Below are positions 27,601 to 39,600 of a stretch of 64,000 nucleotides of DNA, piece after piece (positions within the stretch are counted from its first letter, which is position 1; the number at the start of each line of letters is the position of its first letter). A program made the translations under genes and the position numbers. The stretch lies in the NCBI GenBank assembly GCA_036245525.1, contig BTPG01000004.1:228289376-228353375 (forward strand), given 5' to 3'. Origin of the DNA: Semisulcospira habei. Taxonomy: Eukaryota; Mollusca; Gastropoda; Semisulcospiridae. The notes below the pieces were generated by a model. That model was not told the origin of the DNA, ran no database searches, and worked only from the letters and a program-made list of their open reading frames with translations.

Positions 27601-30600
27601 CCTTAGTCGCCTTAGCCCGACAGTCCTCCTCCAGTCCACGTCGAACTACCTGGACGGCCTCCGTTGTGCAACCAATCGGAGACCGCGCTAGCCACGGACA
27701 GAGATGCTCTCTTGCACCTCCTGGCACACCTGGGCTTCCTAGTAGACGACGGCAAGTCGGATCTCTCCCTCCCGCCGGGTTGTGCATCTGGGTATGGAAC
27801 TCCCTACCAACCTCAACACGGTACGCCTTCCGGTGCCCCGGATCAAGAGGATTGCTGATCTAGCCGACCAGTTAGCTCGGGAGGATGCAGGCCCCGCCAG
27901 AGTCTGGCTTCAGTTGCTGGGTTTGATGAACGCCGCAGCGGATCTTATCCCACTAGGGCGTCTCTACTCCCGGCCAATTCAACTGCATCTTCTCCATTGG
28001 CTCACGTCTTCCAGAGACTTGACGGCCGCGGTCCCAGTGCCCCAGATGCTTCGTCCGCACCTTCGTCGGTGGACCGGCCCTACGTGGCTAGCGTCGGGAG
28101 TTCCCTTAGCCTCTCCCCCTCCAGGCGGGCCCCTGGCCCTCCCACTGGGCGCACACCCACACCCACTGTCTGGAGATGCAGGCCGTATGGCGAGCCCTTC
28201 ACGCCAGGGAGTACCTCCTCCGACACCAGGAGCTTCTCGTGCTTTCGGACGACACGATCGTGGTCGCTTACATCCAGAAGCTAGGTGGCACACGCTCCCC
28301 TGACCTGTGTATGCTCCTCTACAGGAAGATGCGTTGGTGCGAGGACCGGAGCATTAGCCTTCAAGCCCCGCACGTTCCCGGATGCCTAAATGTCTTGGCC
28401 GACTCTCGGTCTCGCCGCGACCAACTCCTACACACGGAATGGATCCTGCGACAGGACATCTTTCAGATGATCTGCGCCCGCTGGGAGACTCCCCAGGCCG
28501 AGTCGTTCGCCCAGAGGTGGAACCACCAGCTTCCCCTCTTCGTCTCCCCGATTCCCGACCACCTTGCCTGGGCTGTCGATGCGCTCTCCTTTCCCTGGGA
28601 CGGACTTGTGGCCTATACCGGTCCCCCTACCGTCCTCGTGCCCTAAGTCCTCCTCTAACTGCGGGGCTCTTCGGCGTTCCTCCTGTCGGTCGCACCGCTC
28701 GTCTGGAACCGCTCCTGGACCACCGACCTGCTCAGCCTCGCCACAGACCCGCCCCTGCTGCTGCCCACCCCGCGGACCATGCTCAAGCAACCGCGCCAGC
28801 CGCTGTTCCACCCCTGCCTGGAGTGGCTCCTCCTTTACGCCTGGAGGTTGGGCGGCAAACCCTCGGAGCTAGAGTATACTCAGATGCAGCTATGGAGGCG
28901 ATCGCTGCGCCCCGGAGACTGTCGACCCTTCGAGCCTACGAGGGAACTGGCGAGTCCTCTGTTCCTGGTGTACCGATCTTGGCCTTACGCCCACGGATCT
29001 GACTCATCCTCCGCTGGCGGACTTCTCTCTCTGGCTCTTCGAGACCAAAGCCTAACCCTCATCACGGTACGCGGTTACCTGTCCATGATGGCGGACACCT
29101 ATCGTCACCTGGGACGACCCGATCCGGGCGCCGGCAAGGACCTAGCCGACCTTATGGGACACTTCGGCACCCAGCGCCTTACACTCCGCTCGCTCCTTCC
29201 TCGCTGGGACCTACCCTGGGTGCTCACGTGGTTGAACTCCGCCCGCTTCGTACCATTACCTTTGGCCCAGCTCGCGGACTTGGCATGCGAGACTTGTTTC
29301 CTGCTGGCACTGGCTACCGCTTCGCGTGGGAGCGAGCTACATGCGCCTTCAGCACGCCCTGCCGGTCTGCAGTTCCGAACAGACGGCTCCGTCCGGCTCC
29401 TCACGGACCCGGCCTTTCTGGCAAATAACAGGTCGCCTTTAACTCCGCCTCAGGTGATCACCATTAGGCCGCTGAGAGACCGACCCCGGTCCCAGGAGAC
29501 CAGGCTACAGGATCCCGTGCGCGCCCTTAAAATCTATCTGCGGCGATCTAAGCTCGTCCGCAGGGGGCGGTCGCGCCTCTTCCTACCTCTAAGACCCAAA
29601 CAGCGTGACATTATAGCCCAGACGATCTCTTCCTGGCTCCGCTGGGTCATACGCTCCGCTTATCAAGAGATAGCCCCTGAGGGAGCTAAGAGGCTGCACA
29701 TTCTCGCACACGAGGTACGAGCTATGGCCACGAGCGTCGCGTTTGAGCGAAACGGCACTGTCAAGGACATCGTGGCAGCCGTGGGCTGAAACACCGAGTC
29801 GGTCTTGCCCGTTTCTACCTCCGGGACCTGGCTAGCCAGCGAGAGAATCTCGCACTGGGGGGGGGGGGGGGACATCGCCGCGACGCAACACTCCCTCCCG
29901 GTGCCACCGGCACCGTAGGTTGCACTTCGCTAAAATTGTCGGGAGTGTGCCACGGGTTGGACGGCGTTGTCCTGTTGGGGGAGTTGTGGGCGGCACCCGC
30001 CTCCTCTTCGCAATTCTCCCATGTAGTCATGTCATCGGTAATGTTTTTGAGGAAATAAATTCATTTTTCTCTAAAAGGTATTTTTTCGAAAAATACTTAC
30101 CGATGACATGACTCGGATAACCCTCCCTCCTGCCCCGCTTGCCGCTTTCGAGCGAAGTATCAGACTGAATGGTCTCGTGACCGGATCTGGTAAGGCAGGT
30201 ATGGGGAGATAACTCTCGGCCCCTCTGGGGGGTTCCCCGAGGGCCTCTCGGGTTGTGTGGGCACACAACGGGCAAGTAGGCTAAAATTGAGCCTAGAAGT
30301 AGATATTCCCATGTAGTCATGTCATCGGTAAGTATTTTTCGAAAAAATACCTTTTAGAGAAAAATGAATTTTTCCCTCTATTCTGGGGCGTGTGCTTCTG
30401 TCTACCCTTGGTCCATTTACTTGTATTTTCCTTTTTTAAACTCGTCCTACTGTCTGCACTGCTTGTAGCTCTTGATATTGGATGTGTGTTGCTAAATGGT
30501 CTTAGCTTTATTTAGCGTATTAGACCGGATGGCGACATACATTCAATATTCTGTTTAGGTTTTTTTCACAAGCAGTACAGGCACGTCCTGAGAAAGTCTT

Positions 30601-33600
30601 GTTGCTGTTAAGCAATGTACAACCAATCTTTGTTTGTTTTCTCAAAACACATTACCGATGGTATTACTTAAAGGAAGGAAATGGTTTTTTTAGCTAGTCT
30701 AATTTTAGCCCAAAATTGTTGTGTACGAGTATGGTCATGATGGCAGGTGAGGGGCGCCATAGCCTAGACGGAAACCCGGGTAGCCTCCCTTCCGGTTCAA
30801 CCACGCATGCGCCACACCACTCATACGCCAGTCAGTTTTCTTTGCTAGTCTCAGAAGGTTGTGTACGGGACTCGCTCTGTTCGTTAGGACTCTATCTTCG
30901 TTAGGGAAGTCTAGTCAGAAGGAAGCTTGTTCAAGGTGGGCAACCTGGCTTGAGGTTCCGTCGGTCTACGGAATTAGGAACTTGTTCCTAGTGAACGTTA
31001 CTTGTGAATTTCACCCGTCGGCGCCATCTTATCCTACCGGGCGCGGCGACGCCAGGTTGAACTGTACTCACGCCTAGTGCCGCTCGGGCCCTAGTGCGTG
31101 CTGCTCGTGTGTGCCAAGCTTCTACTTCGCTCTTCAGCCTGCTCTGAGTGCCTGCTGTGGCGGAGACTTCGTTTCGACGCCTTCACTGACGCCAGTGGCT
31201 TCGCCCGGCATCAGCGTTACGTGGTCGCCGTCCGACGCCGGGCCGTGTCTGCGTGCTAGACTTTCTGGTGGGTCTTCAACCGGGTTGGTGCCTCACTTCT
31301 TCGGATGGCAAGGTAATATCTCTGCCTTGGCCTACGTCAGGCGCTCAAGGGTAGTGGTGGAGCGCCGGGCGTAGGCTTACACGGTACGCTTCGTTCGTTC
31401 ACGCGGATTCGGTGCGGGCCCACGGGGGCACGCTCGCTCGCATTTCATTGTACATTATGTTTTGCAGTTGGCAAGTCCGAACATGCACTCGATGTGGGAA
31501 ATTCCAGTGGCCGAGTGACGAACACCTGGTTTGCCTGCCCTGTTCCGGTTGTACCTCCACGCGTCCGTGCTCGGTCTGCGCCCCATGGCTGGAGGAACAA
31601 TGGACCCAGCTGTGGAGTTTCTACGGCCGCAAGAAACCTACGCAAGCACGGAAGAACGATCCCACACCGGTACGCGCCACAGTCCAGTCGAGTGGCCCTG
31701 ACCGAGTGTCTGAGCAGACGAACCAGCGGCTTCGGTCGCGTGCTCGTGCTCTAGTACCGGCAGCCACCACAGTCCAGTCAAGTGGTCTCTGTACGGTCAA
31801 GGATCCTAGAGCGCCTCGGGCTAGGCCTCTAAACAAGACTCCGGTAGCCACCACAGTCCAGTCGAGTGGTCTCTACCCGGTAGCAACGCCTCTGCAGGCA
31901 ACTGATAACGAACTGATACAGGCTCCTACACCTGCTCTGGTTGCGGGCCTGACTAATACGGATCTCCAGGTAGCTGACAAGCGCTCGCCACAGATTCGTC
32001 CTGCTGCTTCCGCTACCCTGTTCTCCGCTAGGGACCAGCGCGGAACGCCAGCGCCCCGCCCAGCTCCTTCCGTCCGGGCGTCAAGTTCCGACAAGTCTTC
32101 TCGCCGGACGTGCTCCCGCTCTCGGGTCCGAAGTAGTCGCCTCCGCTCTGCTGCGGTGCGAGTTACTCCCCGTCTTCAGTCCGAGCGAACCTCAGCTGTT
32201 AGACATCGTTCACGCTCGAGCGACAGGTCTACTCGCCCGAGGACTGATTACTACCGGTCGGAATCCAGCCGACATTCGCGGACACAGTACAGGCATGACT
32301 CTGCTTTGCGTTCAGCTTCGCGCCATTTCAGACGTTCCCGGTCCCGGTCCCCGCATCGCCGCCCCCGTTCCCGTTCACGCTTCTCTCGGCGGAGTGCCGC
32401 TCGTCGCACGCGACACCGTCGTAGGTCAGGAGTTCGGGCTTCCCGCTCAGCGTCGAGTGCTTCACGGGACCGTTCATCTAGCAGACACTGGCGGCGCCAC
32501 GCACCAGTGAGAAGATCTCCTCCACCAGCTACGACCGTTACCCGCCCCAGTGACGGGAGTCTTCCTCCTCGTTTGGGAGTGGACCCGATTCCCCACTCAG
32601 TTCCGGCAGAAGAGGACACCCTTAGTCTGAACCCCGAGGAATCGATGTCGGCACTACTACAGGTGGCCAGCCCCGCCCCATCCAATCCCTCGGGTGGTGA
32701 CGAGGAATTCCCGCCGGCGGCCATTGGACATAGGTTAGAGACACTGCGGGCCCTTGATGAAGCGGCACGGCTTATCGCGGCTTGCCTCCCTGCAGAAGAC
32801 TGCCCTCCCTCACCAGTTCTTAAAAGAAAAGCATCCGCCTTTGTGGACGCGGAACGACAGGCCAAGCGATTCAAGTCTCTCCCCCAGCCGCCGGGTTTCC
32901 GGGAGTTACGTGATGCGTTTTCTGCTCATCTTGCGCAAGGGGCATGCGGTACAGGATTCTTCTCAGACTCCAAGTGGCCGACAGGTATAGACATCGCCTT
33001 CCGGCAGTCATGGTATGCGGGCCATACACAACACTTTTCCTGCCCTCTACCGACAGCGGACCCCGCGGCAGTGGCGTTCTCTGGGACTTCCTTACGTCAG
33101 TCTCTCCTCCCCGGGGTAGAACAGACCGCGACACTCATTAGGAACACCCTGGCAGCAGCGGGATTTCTAGATTTGGTCACGCAAGCCATCGTCCGACGTG
33201 TAGAGGACTCCTGGCATCCGTCAATTTCGCCTCTGCTGGGAGACCTGCTCGCCCTAGCAGTTTCGGGGAACCGCGCTGTATATCATGTCGCGGTCAACTC
33301 CATGGCAGCCGCCTCTAACTGCGACTTACTGCGTCGAGATGCGATTCTCCGTTCCTGTCCCATTCCGCTGGAGGTGAAGACTCAGCTTCGGCAGGCGCCC
33401 CTCGGCGGTGACTTACTGTTCGGCCCCACCTGGCTCGCTGTAAAGGAAGCTAACAAGGACGCCTGGCCCAACCGCCCAGCTCCAACTTCCTTTCGACCAA
33501 CCCGCAAGGCTCCGGGTCGCCCCCTGCGGACTGCTAGACCCACCGCCCGCCCGTTCACCAGAGGTGGTCGCCTACCCCCCAGAGCTCCAGCCTTTCCTCG

Positions 33601-36600
33601 CGCCCGCCCTTTCCCCAGTACCGAGCCTCCCCCATCCCTCCCTGCCCGCACCTGGCCCAGACCTGCCCGGCGCCCCGGGCGGGGCCGGGCGCGCTGACTT
33701 TCTCCCCCTCCGGCCCCCGCCGACCTCGTCCGGAGTTCCGGTCGGCGGGAGGCTGGCGCTTCACAGCGAAGCCTGGCGCTCGCTGTTTCCGGACGACCCG
33801 TGGATTCTCTCTACCATTACTCAGGGACTACTGATCTCCTTCCGGTCCCCACCTCCCGTGCGCCGGAGCCCGGTGTGGACTACAGTTCCTTCAGACCAGC
33901 TCAGAGCCGAAGCTCTCCGCGGCGAAGTTTCCTCCCTGCTTCAGAAGTCCGCCACGGAGGTGGTGGTCCGGCACGACTCCCCAGCCTTCTACAGTCGGCT
34001 CTTTGTGGTGCCCAAGCCGGGCGGCAAATGGCGCCCCGTCATAGACCTCTCGGCGCTGAACAAGTTCATCGTCGCTCCGGCCTTCCGCATGGAGACTGCG
34101 CGGGCCCTTCGCTCAGCGGTACAGCCGATGGACTTTGCGGTCAGCCTGGACCTCTCAGATGCTTACCTGCACGTACCCATGCATCCTGCTTCCAGACGTT
34201 ACCTACGCTTTGCCTTCGAGGGGGTCGTCTATCAGTTCCGCGCGCTCCCCTTCGGCCTCAACCTCAGCCCCTGGGTCTTCACTCGCCTCATGGACGCAGT
34301 GGTAGCCAGAGCCCGTCGAAGTTCCACGAGCCCTACGTCGAACTACTTGGACGACCTACTTTTGAGGAACCAGGACGAGCACTCCCTGAGGGAAGACCGA
34401 GATGCTCTGCTTCAACTTCTCGAGAACCTGGGCTTCCTGGTCAACCTTGGCAAGTCCGACCTCGTTCCCGCACGCCATTTTATTCACCTCGGTATGGAGT
34501 TCCTCACCGACCACAATACCGTCAGACTGCCGGAGAAGCGCATCCAGAAGTTGGCGACTCTAGCTCGGCAGGTGTCCCAGTTGACGACGCTTCCAGCCAG
34601 GCAGTGGCTTCAGCTGTTAGGTCTGATCAGCGCTGCTGCGGACCTGCTACCGCTAGGACGTCTCTACTCCCGCCCTCTGCAACTGCATCTCCTCCTTCAC
34701 TGGCGACCGTCGTCGTCCGACCTCGAGGCCCCGATTCCAGTACCTGCCATGCTCCGTCCCCACCTGCTGCGCTGGGCGGATCCTTCCTGGCTCGCGACGG
34801 GAGTGCCGCTGTCCTCACCGCCGCCCACTCTCTCGCTCTGCGTCGACGCAAGCCTCGCAGGTTGGGGAGCTCACCTCCTTCCGTCGTTCGAGACTGCCTC
34901 CGGCCTGTGGCCTCTGGAATCGCTGTCCAAACACATCAACTGGTTAGAACTGAAAGCAGTATGGCAAGCTCTCCTGGCCTGGGAGCACCGCATCCGACAT
35001 CAGGAACTGTTGGTTCTCTCGGACAACTCCACGGTCGTCTCGTACATCCAGAAGCAAGGCGGGACCCGCTCTCCATCCCTTTGCATACTACTCTACCAGG
35101 TGCTCCGCTGGTGCGAGGATCGGGACATCTCTCTTCGCGCACGTCACATTCCGGGTCATCTGAATGTGCTGGCCGACTCCCTCTCCCGACGCGGTCAACT
35201 GCTCCATACAGAGTGGGCACTGCGACCCGACATCTTTCGACTGATCGCCGCCACCTGGGAGGCTCCCATGATCGACCTCTTCGCCACGAGGTGGAATCGA
35301 CAGCTTCCCCTCTTCGTTTCACCCATTCCGGACCCTCTGGCCTGGGCAGTCGACGCTCTATCCATCTCTTGGGACGGCCTGGTCGCCTACGCCTACCCGC
35401 CCACCGTACTAGTCCCCAAGGTCCTACTCAAGCTCAGAGGGTGCAACACGATCCTGTTCCTGGTGGCGCCATTTTGCTGGACCAAGTCGTGGACTACCGA
35501 CCTCCTGAACCTTGCCACGGCTCCCCCGCTACCGCTCCCCACACCGCGGACGATGCTCAAGCAACCACGGCAGCAGCTGTTCCACCCGTGCCCCGAGCGT
35601 CTCCTCCTCCACGCCTGGAGGTTGTCCGGCAAGCCCTCGCAGCTAGAGGCTTCTCAGGTGCGGCAGTGGAAGCGATCGCTACAGCTCGTCGAGCCTCGAC
35701 CAGACGAGTCTACGAAGGCAAGTGGAGAGTCCTCTGCGCCTGGTGTGATGACAGACACCTTCACCCCATCGGCTTGACAACTCCCCAGTTGGCGGATTTC
35801 TTCATCTGGCTTTTCAGCGACCAGCAGTTAGCACCGATCACCATCCGGGGCTACCTGGCCATGATTGCCGACACGTACAGACACTTGGGACTGCCCGACC
35901 CGGGTTCCTGCAAAGACCTAGCCGACCTGATGGCCCACTTCGGTCTACAACGTCCTGCCCGCCGATCCCTGGTGCCACGATGGGACCTGTCCTGGGTACT
36001 CACTTGGCTCAACTCGCCCCGTTTCGAACCGATCCAGTTGGCGCGGTTGCCGGACGTGACTCGGAAGACCTGCTTCCTTTTGGCCCTCGCGTCAGCCTCC
36101 AGAGTCAGCGAACTGCACGCACTTTCAGCACGCCCCGCCTGCTTACAGTTTCGGGCTGATGGCTCGGTTCAGCTGCTTCCTGACCCGGCCTTCCTAGCCA
36201 AGACCAGATCGCCTTTGACGGCCCCTCAACTGGTCACCATTCAACCATTACGAGACCCAAGCTCCACCCGGGAGTCCAGACAACAGGACCCGGTGCGAGC
36301 CTTACGTGTGTACCTGCGCCGGACCAAGCCGATACGCAGGGAACGCACCCGCCTTTTCCTTCCTCTGTCCCCAGGTAGAAACGACATCTCGGCCCAAACG
36401 ATATCCTCTTGGCTCCGGTGGGTGATACGATCAGCCTACCAGGAGCTTGCCCCGGATACAGCCAAACGCATGAGCATCAGGGCACACGAGATCAGAGCCA
36501 TGGCCACCAGCCTAGCATTCGACCGGAACTGTGCGGTCAAAGACATTGTGGCGGCCGTGGGCTGGCGAGCGGAGACCACCTTCGCACGCTTCTACCTGAG

Positions 36601-39600
36601 GGACCTCTCCAGCCAGCGCCAGAACCTATTGCTGGTGGGGGACATCGTGGCGGCGCAACACTCCCTCCCGGCGCCCTAGGCGCCGTAAGTATCTTTGCTA
36701 AAATTAGAGGGAGGTTGCGGGAGGGTGGCCGACTCGAGCGGCCAGGATGGCAGGGGATGGGGTCGCTATAGCGGCACCCGCCTCCTCCTCGGGATTCTTC
36801 CTTTAAGTAATACCATCGGTAATGTGTTTTGAGAAAACAAATGTATTTTTCATTAAAATGTATTTTTTTGAAAAATACTTACCGATGGTATTACTCGAAG
36901 GTCCCTCCCACCTGCCCCGCTTGCCGCTGATTCGCTAAGAAAACTGACTGGCGTATGAGTGGTGTGGCGCATGCGTGGTTGAACCGGAAGGGAGGCTACC
37001 CAGGTTTCCGTCTAGGCTATGGCGCCCCTCACCTGCCATCATGACCATACTCGTACACAACAATTTTGGGCTAAAATTAGACTAGCTAAAAAAACCATTT
37101 CCTTCCTTTAAGTAATACCATCGGTAAGTATTTTTCAAAAAAATACATTTTAATGAAAAATACATATTACAGTAGAAACTGTTTGTCGTAACCGCAGTTT
37201 TTACAACAACATGAAAATGATCTTAAAATACAGGTCCTCTCTCAAGAGAAGTCTTGAAGGGTAGGCAATGTCACCTGTCTTTGAAGACCATCATTTAGCC
37301 ACAGCTACAGCCACAGCTACAGCCACCTGAATGATGGTCTAATGACAGGCATTCTCTCATGAGGATGGTCGCTCGGGACAGGTACTGCTGAAGACCTGTC
37401 TCATGGGACAGGTACTGCTGTAGTCCTGTCTCATGGGACAGGTACTGCTGTAGTCCTGTCTCATGGGACAGGTACTGCTGTAGTCCTGTCTCATGGGACA
37501 GGTACTGCTGTAATCCTGTCTCATGGGACAGGTACTGCTGTAGTCCTGTCTCATGGCACAGGTACTGCTGTAGTCCTGTCTCATGGGACAGGTACTGCTG
37601 TAGTCCTGTCTCATGGAACAGGTACTGCTGTAGTCCTGTCTCATAGTTTGCTGTCTCGTGTAGCTCACTGATCACTGTAACAAAACGGCGAGCTGCTCCA
37701 TGGCGGGCGTCGATTGCTAACAGTAACATTTGCTGATATATCAGTCAGACGCTTCCCTCGGCATTTTGAGCACCACGGAAAGAGCTTGCCTGTGTACAGC
37801 GGAGAGCAGAAAAAGCCTTGACCCTTTTCATCCTGATGCACCCACTGCTTGAAATAAATTGTGACTGCTAGTTCAAGGGTGGTGCCAGAATAGCTTGGCG
37901 CCTATAGGCGCCAAGCTATTCTGGCACCACCCTTGAACTAAAATGGTTGATCTGTCTCCTACTCTGTCATGTAGCCTTCATGCGACAATAAGCAGGTTAT
38001 ACAAAATCAGCCGCAGGATGGAATGGGTTACGGGGCGATACGTGGTGCAGTGGTTAAGGCATCTGCCATCAATGCTAAAGGTGCGAGGTTCGATTCCGGG
38101 TTCCGGTGTCAGACTTTTCTCCTCTAGTGTCACCGTTAATTCGGGCGGACCGTCGGGGGGTTCTTTCTCCGGGTACTCCGGCTCTTCTCCCCCTCCACTT
38201 TGGTATCAGTTTCAGCCCACTTAATCAAATTTCAAATACAAAACGATTTGAATTTCCAAAAAACAACTTCAGTAGCTCGATTGAGCTTGCCCTTAGCACC
38301 ACGTGAATGTTCTGTGTTTACATACAGTGTGTGAGTGAATGCGCGTGATTCATGTGAGCGTGCTTGTTGGGTTCAGTTCGTGTCTACATTCTGCGCATTG
38401 AGTTATATTACAAATATGAGAAATGCGCCATATAAATACCATGTAATTTTTTTTTAAAGTTAGCACTTTTATCCAGCATTCGTGTCTGCTGTACGAAGCA
38501 CAGGGACACAGGATACTTTAACCTTTTGTCCCTCTACTGTCTGGAGTAGGGCACTTTACATGGTGCGGCCCGTGGCGCAGCGGTTAAGGCGCATGCCACC
38601 AATGCTAAAGGTGCGAGGTTTGATACCGGGTTTCGGCGTTGCATTTTTATCCTCTAGTAAGTGTCACCGTTAATTCGGGCAGACCGTCGGGGGGTTCTTT
38701 CTCCGGGTACTCCGGTTCTTCCACCCCCTCCACTTTGGTACCGGTTTCAGGCCACTTTATAAATTTCAAATACAAGCGATCAAAATTTCCGAAACCTCAG
38801 TAGCTGAGCTGACCCTTCACACAACGTGAATGTCCTGTGTCTGTATTGCACTGTGTTTGACTTCAGAGTGAATGCCGCGTGTGTGTCGCGTGAGCGTGCG
38901 TGTTGGGTTCAGTTCGCGGCGCTTTGAGCCCATTCGCCGAATTGGGAAAAAGCGCCTATATAATAACCGGTATTATTATTATTATTACATGGACAAAACT
39001 GGTTTTCACTGTCAGGGGCCCTGGTGTTGCCAGGGAAAGAAGATGTTGTTGGGGGGGGGGGGGGGGGGGGGGTTGCGATAATGAGAGAAAGTGGGTATTC
39101 AAAAGTCTTGGCGCTGCCACCAGCCTGAGTTTGCCGGTACGCAGCTGCGAGCAATCTCTTCCAATGTTCAAAGTCACGGATCATCGGCATGGTGCAGAGT
39201 TGTGCGCCTGGTCTTCACTGCTCGTGTTTGTTTAACCCTTTTGGCCTCGAGTCCTTACAGCCGGAGATGGATTGACCATGACAATTCAAGGGTAGTGCCA
39301 GATGAGCTTGGCGCCTGAAGGCGCCAAGCACATCTGGCACTACCCTTGAATTATCATGGTCAATCCATCCCCTGCATCTGGTACATAGTCATTAGGCAAC
39401 ACCTCCAAAAAGTGATAAATGGGACCTTGTGGCTAAAAGGGTTAACCCATTTAACCCCACAGCCGCATGTAGGAGGTGTCACGTAACGTCAACGTACCAG
39501 TTGCCGACTATTTAAGATGCATCGATCATGATAATTTGAAGGGTAGTCCTCGATTCGCTTGGCACCATCAGGCGCCAAGCTAATCTGGCACTACCCTTGA

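Larger units (their letters stand above)
24271..30371 (+). mobile_element. DIRS-1: decayed DIRS-type retrotransposon
   Basis: The element is about 6.1 kb in the order inverted repeat, gag, RT-RNase H, tyrosine recombinase, internal complementary region, inverted repeat. There is no LTR and no target duplication, as for the DIRS order. Coding parts carry frameshifts, deletions, a duplicated gag block and an antisense SINE. It is more GC-rich than the surrounding intron. Confidence 0.93.
30633..37165 (+). mobile_element. DIRS-2: near-intact DIRS-type retrotransposon
   Basis: The element is 6.5 kb with left inverted repeat (30648-30840), gag, overlapping RT-RNase H and tyrosine recombinase frames, internal complementary region (36785-36900) and right inverted repeat (36900-37165). 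All three frames are open and keep their catalytic motifs, unlike the other copies here. It lies sense to GAPVD1 in intron 8. Confidence 0.95.

Noticed and set aside
33800..35600. A separate long protein in the frame opposite RT-RNase H of DIRS-2
   Set aside because: The text has no family resemblance and is Arg/Pro/Ser-rich, as expected of a GC-rich shadow of RT; recombinase similarity starts only near 35600.
24271..37165. LTR retrotransposon or endogenous retrovirus
   Set aside because: Ends are inverted rather than direct repeats, there is an internal complementary region, there is no protease or DDE integrase, and the third gene is a tyrosine recombinase. This is the DIRS layout.
37294..37729. 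Minus-strand protein with GLQQYLSHET repeats
   Set aside because: Translation of the 30-bp tandem array; unit length is divisible by three.
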